64,000 nt of DNA from Pseudoduganella plicata (lineage in GTDB: Bacteria; Pseudomonadota; Gammaproteobacteria; Burkholderiales; Burkholderiaceae_D): NCBI RefSeq assembly GCF_004421005.1, contig NZ_CP038026.1, forward strand, positions 3,844,001-3,908,000, read 5' to 3'. Positions 45,250 through 54,690 of this stretch are shown here, in pieces. Each line of letters begins with the position of its first letter. Position 1 is the stretch's first letter. The translations under genes were made by a program, and so were the position numbers. The notes under the pieces are model-generated. The model did no database searches, was not told the origin of the DNA, and saw nothing but the letters and a program-made list of their open reading frames with translations.

Positions 45250-46941
45250 TCAGCTTGCGATCAGTTTCCGGTTCCCCGCGCCAGGCAGCATGCGCAGCAC
45301 CTTGCCTGTCGTGGCCGTATAGGTCTTCGACTTGATGGTGTTGACGTAGCGGTACTCGGCGCGCGTCTCCGTCGGCGTGACGGTGACGATGGTGAAGCCG
45401 CGCGTTGCGGTTTCCGCGTACACCAGAGGTCCGATCAGCTGTTCCATGCCACCCGCCACCGTGGCCGGGTCTTCCTTCGGGAAGTAGGTTTCAAAGCCGG
45501 GCGACGAGACCGACGGCACGCCGAACTCCACGCCGACTGCGACGCCGTTGACGTCCGCCAGGTCGCTGGCCCACGCATTGTGCGTGTCGCCTGCCAGCAC
45601 GACCAGATTCTTGTTCAGGTTTTTCGCCATCGTCAGCACGGTTTCGCGGGCGGCCGGATAGCCGTCCCACGCGTCCAGGTTGTACGGCACCGACGGCCCG
45701 GCCAGTTGCGCGCGTTCGGCATCGGTCAGCGAAGCGGGGTTGTTGCGTGCCTTGATGGCCAGGTTCAGGTAAGTCGGGTAACCGCCTGCCAGCACCATCG
45801 GCGCGGGCAGGTTCATGCGCGCCATCAGCACCTGCTGGCCCAGCATCTGCCACGTGGCTGTCGATTTGCTCAGCTGACCCTGCAGCCAGCTGACCTGCTC
45901 CGCGCCCATCAGCTGGCGGTTCGGGTTCGACACGTCGGCCGTGAAGGCGGCCGTGTTGAACGATTTGTCCGCGTTGACGTAGCTGGCGTAGGCCAGCTGC
46001 TTGTCGCGGCCGATGACGCGCGTGTCCAGCATGTGCAGCGACAGCAGGTTGCCGAAGTCGAACGAACGGTAGATGCGGTCCGGCTTGGTGGCGTCGGGCA
46101 CGCGGATGGGCATCCATTCATGGTACGCCTGGATCGCCATCTGCTTACGGGCCAGGAACAGGCCTTCGGTGGCCGGATCGTGGTTCTCGGCGCCTTCGCG
46201 CCAGGTGTCGTTGGTCAGCTCGTGATCGTCCCAGACGGCGATGAACGGCATGCGGGCGTGCACGGCCTGCAGATCGGTGTCGCTGCGGTACTGGGCGTAA
46301 CGGCGGCGGTAGTCGGACAGGGTGATGATCTCGTTGGCCGGCTGCGACACGCGGCCCATGGCAGCCGCTTCGGCCGACGCGTAGCCCGATGCCGCGTATT
46401 CGTAGATGTAGTCGCCCAGGTGCAGCGCCGCGTCGATGTCGTCCATCTTCGCCGCTTCGGCGTAGACGTTGAAGTAGCCGGCCGGGTAGTTCGAGCAGCT
46501 GAAGACGGCGAAGCGCGCCTGTGCCACGCTGCCGACAGGCAGCGTCTTGGTGCGGCCGACCGGCGACTCCACTTCATGGGCGCGGAAGCGATAGTAGTAA
46601 TTGCGGTTCGGCGCCAGGCCCGTCGCATCGACCTTGACGGTAAAGTCCTTCGATGCGCCCGTGGTGACGACGCCCGAGTTGACCACTTTCGCAAATGCGC
46701 TGTCTTCGGCGATCGTCCAGCCCACCTCGACGTCGTCGGTGCTGCTGCTGGTGACGCGCGTCCACAGGATCACGCGGTCCGACAGCGGGTCGCCGCTTGC
46801 CACACCGTGGGCATAGCTGATCTGGACGGTCGTGTTGGGACCGCCATCGCCGCCGCAGGCGGTCAGCGGCAGCGTGGACACGGCCATGGTGCCGAGGGAG
46901 AAATTACGAATGAACTTGCGACGCGAATTCGATTGGGACAT
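45250..46941 (-). CDS. phoD: PhoD-like alkaline phosphatase with Tat signal
   Basis: A 563-residue metal-dependent phosphatase/phosphodiesterase. The N-terminus SRRKFIRNF (residues 6-14) is a twin-arginine signal followed by a hydrophobic stretch that ends in LTACGG. The protein should therefore be exported folded by the TatABC system at 7430-8976, and may be lipid-anchored at that Cys. An N-terminal Fn3-like PhoD_N domain (YAHGVASGDPLSDRVILWTRV) precedes the metallophosphatase core, with LHLGDYIYEY, WDDHELTND, and VLAGDTHNAW metal ligands. It releases phosphate from organic phosphoesters. Confidence 0.93.
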   Translation of the reverse strand: MSQSNSRRKFIRNFSLGTMAVSTLPLTACGGDGGPNTTVQISYAHGVASGDPLSDRVILWTRVTSSSTDDVEVGWTIAEDSAFAKVVNSGVVTTGASKDFTVKVDATGLAPNRNYYYRFRAHEVESPVGRTKTLPVGSVAQARFAVFSCSNYPAGYFNVYAEAAKMDDIDAALHLGDYIYEYAASGYASAEAAAMGRVSQPANEIITLSDYRRRYAQYRSDTDLQAVHARMPFIAVWDDHELTNDTWREGAENHDPATEGLFLARKQMAIQAYHEWMPIRVPDATKPDRIYRSFDFGNLLSLHMLDTRVIGRDKQLAYASYVNADKSFNTAAFTADVSNPNRQLMGAEQVSWLQGQLSKSTATWQMLGQQVLMARMNLPAPMVLAGGYPTYLNLAIKARNNPASLTDAERAQLAGPSVPYNLDAWDGYPAARETVLTMAKNLNKNLVVLAGDTHNAWASDLADVNGVAVGVEFGVPSVSSPGFETYFPKEDPATVAGGMEQLIGPLVYAETATRGFTIVTVTPTETRAEYRYVNTIKSKTYTATTGKVLRMLPGAGNRKLIAS

Positions 46942-46987
46942 TGGTAGTTGGCAGGAGTGAAAGACGCCGCATCATAATTTGCGTCTG

Positions 46988-47824
46988 TTACCCTCTGATG
47001 ACATCGGATCGCGCCGTCACTTGCCAGCATGCGGCAGTCAACTGGACGGTATCGTCGCGGACGAACGGCACGAACGCCGCGTGCAGCGTCCCGATGACCT
47101 GCTGGCGCAGCGGCTCGTCCAGTGTGGGCAGGATGCGGCCCAATGGCCCCATGCGCGTGGCGTAATGCAGCAGGCCCGACGCGGGAAAGGTGCAGGGCAC
47201 GTCCACCGGCGCGATGGCGATGTCGTTCCAGCCGCCCCGTTCCAGGATGCCGCGCACGCGCGCGCTGTCCGCAAAGGCGAACTGGCCCGGCTGACCCGGC
47301 ACGACGGCGGGCAGCGTGACCAGCGGTGCGGCCGCGCGCTCGGCCGTCGTCATGAACGGGTTTTCGTCGGGACTGCGCCAGGCGTACAGGTGCAGCGCGG
47401 CGCCGGGACGCGCCGCGCGATGCAGGGTCGCGAACGCGGCCACCGGGTCCGCAAAGAACATGACGCCGAAGCGCGAGATGATGGCGTCGAAAGCGGCCGG
47501 TGCGAAGCCGTGGTCCTGCACGTCGGCGCAGACAAATGCCGCGTCCAGGCCGGCATCGCGTGCACGCTCGCGCGCCACGGCGATCATCGGCGCCGAGATG
47601 TCGATGCCGGTGCAATGGGCCCCTCGTCGTGCCGCGGCCAGGGTCGTGGCGCCCGTGCCGCAACCCACGTCCAGCACGCGCTGGCCAGGCTCCAGCCGGC
47701 CGGCCAGCATCGCTTCAAACGGATAAAACATCTGGTCGAGAATGGCCTGGTTGGCTACCCAGGCGTTGGCGGCGCTGCCATTCCACAGCGCCGCCTGAGC
47801 GGTATCGGTCATCTGCATCTCCAA
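46988..47824 (-). CDS. Class I SAM-dependent methyltransferase
   Basis: A 278-residue Rossmann methyltransferase. AdoMet motif I VLDVGCGTGATTLAAA is near residue 50, acidic motif II is GIDISAPM, and motif IV AFDAIISRFGVMFFADP follows. It resembles the UbiE/MenG-like group, without enough to name a substrate. It is divergent from the MerR gene. A palindrome between the two start codons (47852-47871) suggests joint control. Confidence 0.88.
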   Translation of the reverse strand: MEMQMTDTAQAALWNGSAANAWVANQAILDQMFYPFEAMLAGRLEPGQRVLDVGCGTGATTLAAARRGAHCTGIDISAPMIAVARERARDAGLDAAFVCADVQDHGFAPAAFDAIISRFGVMFFADPVAAFATLHRAARPGAALHLYAWRSPDENPFMTTAERAAAPLVTLPAVVPGQPGQFAFADSARVRGILERGGWNDIAIAPVDVPCTFPASGLLHYATRMGPLGRILPTLDEPLRQQVIGTLHAAFVPFVRDDTVQLTAACWQVTARSDVIRG

Positions 47825-47851
47825 AAAATCGGTTCGGGATGCTATCGTCGC

Positions 47852-47871
47852 ACTTCAAGTGGACTTGAGGT
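47852..47871. promoter_or_regulatory. SoxR-box-like palindrome between methyltransferase and MerR gene
   Basis: ACTTCAAGT-GG-ACTTGAGGT, with perfect inner arms CAAGT/ACTTG and one mismatch outside. It closely resembles the SoxR-type box CCTCAAGTTAACTTGAGG. It ends 5 bp before the MerR ATG and 27 bp from the methyltransferase ATG, so binding would affect both promoters. Confidence 0.75.
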
Positions 47872-47876
47872 CAAGA

Positions 47877-48320
47877 ATGACGGTACTGGATATCGCCGAA
47901 GTGGCGCGACGGACGGGTGTGCCGGCGTCGACGTTGCGGTTCTACGAGGAAAAGGGGCTGATCGCGTCGGTGGGCCGGCAGGGGCTGCGCCGCGTGTTTG
48001 CCGCGGACGTGCCGGAACGGCTGGCGCTGATTGCCCTGGGGCGGGCGGCCGGGTTGTCGCTGCAGGAGATCGGCGCGATGTTCGCGCCCGACGGCAGCCT
48101 GGCGATCGACCGCCAGCGGCTGCTGACCAGGGCCGACGAGATCGACCGGACGATCCGTCAGCTGAGCGCTATGCGCGATGGCTTGCGGCACGCGGCGGCC
48201 TGCGCTGCGCCCAGCCATATGGAATGCCCGACGTTTCGCCGCATCTTGGGAGCGGCGGCGCATGGCGCGCTCGGCGATGGCAAACCGGAACTACGGCGGC
48301 AACGTCGTCAGCCCGGCTGA
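47877..48320 (+). CDS. MerR-family transcriptional regulator (SoxR-related)
   Basis: 147 residues. The N-terminal winged helix DIAEVARRTGVPASTLRFYEEKGLI is typical of MerR, followed by a dimer helix. SoxR's four-Cys iron-sulfur motif is not present; only Cys109 and Cys117 (ACAAPSHMEC) remain, so a [2Fe-2S] sensor is unlikely, but a metal or thiol sensor is possible. The start at 47877 is used because the upstream TTG falls in the operator. Likely controls the divergent methyltransferase through the palindrome between them. Confidence 0.88.
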   Translation: MTVLDIAEVARRTGVPASTLRFYEEKGLIASVGRQGLRRVFAADVPERLALIALGRAAGLSLQEIGAMFAPDGSLAIDRQRLLTRADEIDRTIRQLSAMRDGLRHAAACAAPSHMECPTFRRILGAAAHGALGDGKPELRRQRRQPG

Positions 48321-48340
48321 CGGCGCGTGCCGCAGGTGCA

Positions 48341-48481
48341 TCAGTACGACGGGAACTGGCCGTTCACGTAAGGGCGGCCCAGCGTTTCCAGGGCGTGGCG
48401 CAGGCGGGCGCCCAGGGCTTTGAGCCAGCCACGGTTGGCGGCGGTGTCACGGGCTGCGGTGTCGAAGGTAGTGGTGTTCAT
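48341..48481 (-). CDS. Small hypothetical protein, 46 residues
   Basis: MNTTTFDTAARDTAANRG followed by WLKALGARLRHALETLG and ending GRPYVNGQFPSY. An AAAGGA site lies about 9 bases before the ATG. The middle would form a basic amphipathic helix. A longer frame extends 33 codons upstream, but its sequence is AT-rich non-coding in appearance. No family recognised. Confidence 0.5.
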   Translation of the reverse strand: MNTTTFDTAARDTAANRGWLKALGARLRHALETLGRPYVNGQFPSY

Positions 48482-48800
48482 GGCGTTGTCCTTTATGTGC
48501 ATTTCGTCTGTCGATGTAGTCAGAATAGACCCGTGCCAGATATAAATCCAATTTAGTCTTTCGATGTCCGCGATTCGCATCAGTGATATCGCTGGGCGGG
48601 CTTGTAATTTCTATACGGCAAGTTATTCCGTCTCGTGATAACGCTGCGCGATGTGCCGAATAATGCCGCCGGCGGTGTTGCACGAATGGCACGGCAGAGG
48701 AAAGGTGCCACAGCCGAGGTTGTTTCGGCCTCCGAGTCGGGTGGCCGGCCGGACGCGATTCGGTGTATAAGTCCGGTATGGCTACTACAGAGGGACAACA
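48482..48800. other. Intergenic region between small gene and DUF4404 gene
   Basis: 319 bp. The part from 48490 to 48640 is AT-rich, with promoter-like stretches in both directions; the rest has normal base composition. A CCGAGG/CCTCCG-type imperfect palindrome lies around 48713-48738. No gene or RNA is convincing here. Confidence 0.4.
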
Positions 48801-49085
48801 ATGGAAAACAACCTGAAAGAATCTCTGCGCAACCTGCACAGCTCGCTGTCGCACGCGGGTCCGGTGGACGAGGAATTGCAGGACCTGTTGCGCCAGCTCG
48901 ATGGCGACATCCATCAGCTGCTGGAGCAGCGCGCCGCCGATGGCAGCGTGGACACGGAGGGCACGACCACGTACGGCCTGGCCGAGCGCACGCAGGAAAT
49001 TTCCGCCAAGTTCGCCGCAAAACATCCGGCGCTCGAGCCGACGCTGCGCGAGCTGACGCGCATCCTGGGGAATATGGGCATCTGA
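48801..49085 (+). CDS. DUF4404 family protein
   Basis: A 94-residue, all-helical soluble protein. MENNLKESLRNLHSSLSHAG and VDEELQDLLRQLDGDIHQLLE, plus the C-terminal FAAKHPALEPTLRELTRILGNMGI, match the small DUF4404 family. AGAGGGA lies before the ATG. Function unknown. A palindromic repeat begins 4 bp after the stop. Confidence 0.85.
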   Translation: MENNLKESLRNLHSSLSHAGPVDEELQDLLRQLDGDIHQLLEQRAADGSVDTEGTTTYGLAERTQEISAKFAAKHPALEPTLRELTRILGNMGI

Positions 49086-49089
49086 AGTG

Positions 49090-49123
49090 CCGGGGACAGG
49101 TCCGCGGTGCGGCCTGTCCCCGG
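49090..49123. repeat. Intergenic inverted repeat, GGGGACAGGTCC family
   Basis: Perfect 11-bp arms CCGGGGACAGG / CCTGTCCCCGG with a 12-base loop rich in G+C. It directly follows the DUF4404 gene and may serve as its terminator. The motif is related to the repeats at 7275, 12573, 16211 and 45123. Confidence 0.8.
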
Positions 49124-49272
49124 ACAACTGCAAAGCGTCAGCGAAGCACGAGCAAGAGATTTCGCAGCGATATTGTCGCCTTCCGCACAAGTTATTGAAA
49201 ACTAAAAGAATTTCGCCAGGAAATCGTTGGCCGATCGCGCAGTGACCGCCCGATTTTGGTACAATCCTGTCG

Positions 49273-51606
49273 ATGAACTCCCCAGTAAACCTTTTTGCGA
49301 CCGTCCCGAAGCGGTCTGCCCGCGCTGCCGTTGCGCCTTTCCTGCCCATGAGCCGTGCCGAAATGGACAAGCTGGGCTGGGACGAGTGCGACGTCATCCT
49401 GATCACGGGCGATGCCTATATCGATCACCCGAGTTTCGGCATGGCGCTGGTCGGCCGGCTGCTCGAAGCGCAGGGGTACCGGGTCGGCATCATCAGCCAG
49501 CCGGACTGGCATTCGGCCGAGCCGTTCCGCGCGCTGGGCAAGCCACGCCTGTACTACGGCGTCACGGCGGGCAATATGGACTCGATGGTCAACCGTTACA
49601 CGTCCGACCGGAAGATCCGTTCGGATGACGCATACACGCCCAATGGCGAGCCGAACAAGCGTCCGGACCGTGCCGTGACCGTGTATGCCCAGCGCGCCCG
49701 CGAAGCGTTCCCCGGCACGCCGGTCATCATCGGCAGCATCGAGGCTTCGCTGCGCCGCATCGCCCACTACGATTACTGGTCCGACAAGGTGCGCCGCTCC
49801 GTGCTGACCGATTCAAAGGCCGACCTGCTGATCTTCGGCAATGCCGAACGCGCGCTGGTCGACCTGACGCACCGCATGGCGGCCGGCGAGGACATCAAGA
49901 ACATCCGCGACCTGCGCGGCACGGCGTTCCTCGTCCCGCACGGCTGGATGCCGTCGGCGGAATGGGGCGTGCACAACTCCACCCGCGTGGACGTGCCCGG
50001 CAAGATCGACGCCCATCCCGACCCGTACGCGATGGCGCAGGAAGACAAGGCCGCGTGCGCGACCGACAACGCCGCAACCGCGCCCGAAGTGGTCAAACCG
50101 ATCCGCATCATGTCCCGCGAAGAACGCCAGGCGATGGCGCGCGAGAAGCACAGCAAGACCGTCGTGCGGCTGCCGTCGTACGAAACGGTGAGTACCGATC
50201 CCGTGATGTACGCGCACGCCTCGCGCGTGTTCCACCTCGAATCGAATCCCGGCAATGCGCGTGCGATGGTGCAGCAGCATGGCGAGCGCGACGTGTGGAT
50301 CAATCCGCCGCCGCTGCCGCTGGCGATGGACGAGATGGACGGCGTCTACGACATGAACTACGCCCGGGCACCGCACCCGAGCTATGGCAACGCCCGCATC
50401 CCGGCCTGGGAAATGATCCGCTTCTCCGTCAACATCATGCGCGGCTGCTTCGGCGGCTGCACGTTCTGTTCGATCACGGAGCATGAAGGCCGCATCATCC
50501 AGAGCCGTTCGGAGCCGTCGATCCTGCGCGAAATCGAGCACATCCGCGACAAGACCAAAGGGTTCACGGGCACCATTTCCGACCTGGGCGGACCCACGGC
50601 GAACATGTATCGCCTGGCCTGCAAGGACAAGGAAATCGAAACGTCGTGCCGCCGGCTGTCGTGCGTGTATCCGTCCATCTGCGTCAACCTGGGCACCGAC
50701 CACAGCAAGCTGATCTCGCTGTACCGCAAGGCGCGCGCGATCCCCGGCGTCAAGAAAATCCTGATCAGTTCCGGCCTGCGCTACGACCTGGCCGTGCGCT
50801 CGCCCGAGTACGTCAAGGAGCTCGTCACGCACCACGTGGGCGGCCTGCTGAAGATCGCGCCGGAGCACACGGAACCGAACGTGCTGAACAAGATGATGAA
50901 GCCCGGCATCGGCGCTTACGACGAGTTCAAGGCGATGTTCGAGAAATTTTCGGTCGAAGCGGGCAAGAAGCAGTACCTGATTCCGTACTTCATCGCGGCC
51001 CATCCGGGCACGACGGACGAGGACATGCTGAACCTGGCGCTGTGGCTGAAGAAAAATAATTTCCGCCTCGACCAGGTGCAGACGTTCATGCCGACGCCGA
51101 TGGCGATGGCCACGACGATGTATCACTCGCGCAAGAACCCGCTGCACAAGGTGACGGATACGTCCGAGACGGTCGAGACCCCGCGCAGCGGCAAGATCCG
51201 CAAGGCCCATAAAGCGTTCCTGCGCTACTACGACCCGGAAAACTGGCCGATCCTGCGCGAGACGTTGCAGAAGATGGGCCGGGGCGACCTGATCGGCAAT
51301 GGCGAGAAGCACCTGATCCCCGCCTGGACCCCGGGCGAGGAGCATCTGAAAGCGGCGCCGGAAGGCAAGCGCGCGATGCCGACGCTGGCGCCGGGTGCGC
51401 GTCCGCGTGCGCCGGCCGGTGCAACGGCCGGTCGCGCCGTGCCGGCCCCGCGCGGCGGCCGCCCCAACGCGCTGACCGGTTCGCTGACGGCGCGCGAAGT
51501 GATCGAGACGAAGGTGCGCCCGTCGATCCTCGACACGATCAAGGTCAAGCCCAAGGCCGCTCCTGCGCGTGCCGGCGCCAAGCCGGCCAAAGCGGGCCGC
51601 AAGTAA
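49273..51606 (+). CDS. YgiQ family radical SAM protein
   Basis: 777 residues. The N-terminal extension [34 protein letters not shown] is diagnostic of YgiQ. The radical SAM cluster motif Cys392-x3-Cys396-x2-Cys399 is in [17 protein letters not shown]. The C-terminal 110 residues are a low-complexity Ala/Pro/Arg/Lys tail. A 4Fe-4S cluster and AdoMet cleavage are expected; the biological reaction is unknown. Start at ATG 49273. Confidence 0.92.
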   Translation: MNSPVNLFATVPKRSARAAVAPFLPMSRAEMDKLGWDECDVILITGDAYIDHPSFGMALVGRLLEAQGYRVGIISQPDWHSAEPFRALGKPRLYYGVTAGNMDSMVNRYTSDRKIRSDDAYTPNGEPNKRPDRAVTVYAQRAREAFPGTPVIIGSIEASLRRIAHYDYWSDKVRRSVLTDSKADLLIFGNAERALVDLTHRMAAGEDIKNIRDLRGTAFLVPHGWMPSAEWGVHNSTRVDVPGKIDAHPDPYAMAQEDKAACATDNAATAPEVVKPIRIMSREERQAMAREKHSKTVVRLPSYETVSTDPVMYAHASRVFHLESNPGNARAMVQQHGERDVWINPPPLPLAMDEMDGVYDMNYARAPHPSYGNARIPAWEMIRFSVNIMRGCFGGCTFCSITEHEGRIIQSRSEPSILREIEHIRDKTKGFTGTISDLGGPTANMYRLACKDKEIETSCRRLSCVYPSICVNLGTDHSKLISLYRKARAIPGVKKILISSGLRYDLAVRSPEYVKELVTHHVGGLLKIAPEHTEPNVLNKMMKPGIGAYDEFKAMFEKFSVEAGKKQYLIPYFIAAHPGTTDEDMLNLALWLKKNNFRLDQVQTFMPTPMAMATTMYHSRKNPLHKVTDTSETVETPRSGKIRKAHKAFLRYYDPENWPILRETLQKMGRGDLIGNGEKHLIPAWTPGEEHLKAAPEGKRAMPTLAPGARPRAPAGATAGRAVPAPRGGRPNALTGSLTAREVIETKVRPSILDTIKVKPKAAPARAGAKPAKAGRK

Positions 51607-51674
51607 CCAGTAACAAGTAACAAGTCACAAGTAACCCTTCGGCTTGCAAGCAATCGTCCTGATGCTTGCAAGCC
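51601..51674. repeat. Short direct repeats and a perfect inverted repeat after ygiQ
   Basis: Four to five tandem AGTAAC(A)-type units run from the end of ygiQ (stop included) to about 51634. They are followed by an inverted repeat GGCTTGCAAGCA (51641-51652) / TGCTTGCAAGCC (51663-51674) with a 10-base loop. The palindrome could be a terminator without a T-tract, or a protein-binding site. The next gene starts at 51755. Confidence 0.65.
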
Positions 51675-51754
51675 ACACCCGGCCGCAGCCCAGCCGTGGA
51701 AGGCAGTACAATCGAACGATGCCGCCTTCCGCCAACCCCGCCCCTCCCTGACAC

Positions 51755-54571
51755 GTGCATTCCTTCCTGGTTGCGTTCCTTGAAGGCGGCCGGCGCCGCT
51801 CCCGCAGGCTGCTGCTGGCGACGGGCGCCTGCCTCGTCTGGAGCACAGTGGCGCATGCGGGTGAGCGCGAGCAGGTCGTGCTGCAGCTGAAGCACACGCA
51901 CCAGTTCCAGTTTGCCGGCTACTACGCCGCGCTGGAAAAGGGGTTCTATCGGGAAGCCGGGCTGGACGTGACGATCCTCGAAGGCGCCGATGGGGACGCG
52001 CCGGAACGCGCCGTGCTGTCGGGACGCGCGCAGTTCGGTACGGGCAGCAGCACGCTGCTGCTGTCGCGGTTGTCCGGCAAGCCCGTTGTCGTACTGGCTG
52101 TCGTGTTCCAGCATTCCCCCTATGCGATGGCCATGCGCCAGCAGGGTACAGTGCCGGACATCCGCCGCATCGTCGGCGGCAAGGTCATGCTAGGCCCGAA
52201 GACCGACCAGCTGAACCAGGCCGACGAACTGGTTGCATACCTGAGAAAACAGGGCGTCGCGCCGGAACGGCTGCAGCGGCTGGAACACAGCTATAACCCG
52301 GAAGACCTGATCAAGGGCCGGGTCGATGCGATGTCGATCTACACGACCAACGAGCCCGATTACCTGGACCGCGCCGGGTTTCCCTACGATATCCACACGC
52401 CCCGTTCGGCCGGCATCGATTTCTACGGTGACAACCTGTTCACCAGCGAGCATGAAATCAGCGCCCATCCGGAGCGCGTCAAGGCATTCCGCGCCGCCAG
52501 CATGCGCGGCTGGCAATATGCGATGAGTCACCAGGAAGAGATGGTCGATCTCATCCTGAGCAAGTACTCGCAGAAACACGACCGCCAGCATCTACTGTAC
52601 GAAGCACGGCAGATGGTGCCGCTGGTGCAGCCGGTGCTGGTCGAAGTCGGTTACATGAACCCGGACCGCTGGCAGCACATTGCCGACGTCTACACGGATC
52701 TGGGGCAGCTGCCGCGCGGCGTGTCGTTCGACGGTTTCCTCTACAACACGGACAACGCGCCGAATCTCGTCTGGCTGTATCGCATTCTTGGCATTGCCGC
52801 CACGCTGCTGTTGCTGGGCGCCGGTGTGCACATGGCGCTGCTGGCCCGCGAGAGAAAGCGCGCCGCGGAAGCCATCCGCAAGGGAGAGGAACGCTTCCGC
52901 ACGATGTTCGAGGCGGCGCCGATGGGTATTGCGCTGATCGAACCGGTCACGGGTACGTTCATCGACGTCAACCCGCGCGGCCTGGAAATCGCGGGCCGGC
53001 CGGCGGGGCCGACCGGCGGCTGTTCGTGGACGGACCTGATCCATCCCGACGATTTGCCGGAGTGTTTATTGCAGTTGCGGCGCCTGCAGGAGCGCGAGAT
53101 CGCGGGCTTTCGCGTCACGTTGCGCCTGCTTCGGCCGGACGAGGCGACTGTCTGGGTCGAGGTGTCCGTGGTGCCCGTGGATGCGGACAAGCCGGGACCG
53201 CGGCTGAAGTTGTGCATGATCGAAGACGTGACGGACCAGAAGGAAACGGAGGCGCTGATCTGGCAGCAGGCCAACTTCGATCCGCTGACGCAGCTGCCCA
53301 ACCGGCGCATGTTCCTCGACCGGCTGCAGCAGGCCATTGTCAAGAGCAGGCGTGACGGCAGCCGCATCGCCATCCTCTTCATCGACCTGGATCACTTCAA
53401 GGAAGTCAACGATACACTGGGCCACCACCAGGGCGACGTGCTGCTGATCGAGGCGGCCCGCCGCATCGGCACCTGCGTGCGCGCTTCCGACACGGTGGCC
53501 CGGCTCGGGGGCGACGAGTTTACCGTCATCCTGCCGGCTCTCGAGGATGCGGAGCGGGTCGACCATATCGCGCAGAACATCCTGGACGGGCTGCTGGCCC
53601 CGTTCACACTGGACCAGGAGCAGGCATTCGTTTCCGCCAGCATCGGCATCACGCTGTACCCGGATGACGCGGCCAGCGTGGACGACCTGCTCAAGCATGC
53701 CGACCAGGCGATGTACGCAGCCAAAGGGGCCGGACGCAACCGCTTCAGCTATTTCACGCCGGCGCTCCAGGTGGCGGCGTTGAACCGCATGCGCCTGACG
53801 AACGACCTGCGCAGCGCCATCAAGGGCGAGCAGCTGAAGCTGTATTTCCAGCCCATCGTGCATCTGGGCACGGGCGCCATCCACAAGGCGGAAGCGCTGC
53901 TGCGCTGGGAGCATCCGCAGCGGGGGCTCGTCAGTCCGCTGGAATTCATCCCGCTGGCCGAGTCAAGCGGGCTGATCGTCGATATCGGCCAATGGGTCTT
54001 CGACGAATCGCTACGCTGGGTGCGCCGCTGGCGGCAGGACATCCACCCCGAGTTCCAGGTCAGCCTGAACCAGTCGCCGGTCGAATTCCAGCGCGAAGGC
54101 GGCACGTACGACGTCTGGCTGCGGGCACTGCGCCAGCTGGGCGTGCCAGGGCAGGCGATCGTTGTCGAGATCACGGAAGGCCTGCTGCTCGACGCCAGTG
54201 CCATGGTGACCGATAAACTGCTGCAGCTGCGCGATGCCGGCATCCAGGTGGCACTGGACGATTTCGGCACGGGCTATTCGTCGCTGTCGTACCTGAACAA
54301 GTTCGATATCGATTACCTCAAGATCGACCGCAGTTTTACCCGCAACCTGGCACCGGATTCCAGCGACATGGCATTGTCGGAAGCCATCATCGTCATGGCC
54401 CACAAGCTGGGGCTGAGCGTGATAGCCGAGGGCGTGGAAACGGCGGAGCAGCGCGACCTGCTGGCAGCGGCGGGTTGCGACTACGGCCAGGGCTATCTGT
54501 TTGCGCGGCCGATGCCTGTGGAGGCGTTCGATGCGCTGCTGCAATCCCACGTGGCGCCGGCGGAGGACTGA
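51755..54571 (+). CDS. Membrane-bound NMT1-type sensor with PAS, GGDEF and EAL domains
   Basis: 938 residues from a GTG. Order: signal sequence or first helix (residues 20-36); NMT1/THI5-like periplasmic substrate-binding domain (about 40-320, LKHTHQFQFAGYYAALEKGFYREAGL); a membrane helix at about 340-362; a PAS domain (FRTMFEAAPMGIALIEP); GGDEF at 585-589; EAL at 713-715 in AEALLRWEHP. The diguanylate cyclase site is intact and has a RxxD inhibitory site (Arg576-Asp579). The EAL domain keeps FDIDYLKIDRSF and IAEGVET, so both activities are possible. NMT1 domains bind pyrimidine/thiamine precursors or aliphatic sulfonates, so this probably couples a small organic ligand to cyclic-di-GMP. Confidence 0.9.
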   Translation: MHSFLVAFLEGGRRRSRRLLLATGACLVWSTVAHAGEREQVVLQLKHTHQFQFAGYYAALEKGFYREAGLDVTILEGADGDAPERAVLSGRAQFGTGSSTLLLSRLSGKPVVVLAVVFQHSPYAMAMRQQGTVPDIRRIVGGKVMLGPKTDQLNQADELVAYLRKQGVAPERLQRLEHSYNPEDLIKGRVDAMSIYTTNEPDYLDRAGFPYDIHTPRSAGIDFYGDNLFTSEHEISAHPERVKAFRAASMRGWQYAMSHQEEMVDLILSKYSQKHDRQHLLYEARQMVPLVQPVLVEVGYMNPDRWQHIADVYTDLGQLPRGVSFDGFLYNTDNAPNLVWLYRILGIAATLLLLGAGVHMALLARERKRAAEAIRKGEERFRTMFEAAPMGIALIEPVTGTFIDVNPRGLEIAGRPAGPTGGCSWTDLIHPDDLPECLLQLRRLQEREIAGFRVTLRLLRPDEATVWVEVSVVPVDADKPGPRLKLCMIEDVTDQKETEALIWQQANFDPLTQLPNRRMFLDRLQQAIVKSRRDGSRIAILFIDLDHFKEVNDTLGHHQGDVLLIEAARRIGTCVRASDTVARLGGDEFTVILPALEDAERVDHIAQNILDGLLAPFTLDQEQAFVSASIGITLYPDDAASVDDLLKHADQAMYAAKGAGRNRFSYFTPALQVAALNRMRLTNDLRSAIKGEQLKLYFQPIVHLGTGAIHKAEALLRWEHPQRGLVSPLEFIPLAESSGLIVDIGQWVFDESLRWVRRWRQDIHPEFQVSLNQSPVEFQREGGTYDVWLRALRQLGVPGQAIVVEITEGLLLDASAMVTDKLLQLRDAGIQVALDDFGTGYSSLSYLNKFDIDYLKIDRSFTRNLAPDSSDMALSEAIIVMAHKLGLSVIAEGVETAEQRDLLAAAGCDYGQGYLFARPMPVEAFDALLQSHVAPAED

Positions 54572-54690
54572 ACCGTTTTGCGTCAGCTCAAAGCGCGCAC
54601 TCTTGCCTTGAGCGAACTTTTACGGTGTAATGTCGGGTGAGTAGTAGTAATCTGCTAACTCCCATTCATCCGTCCAAGGTTCAACTCCCC

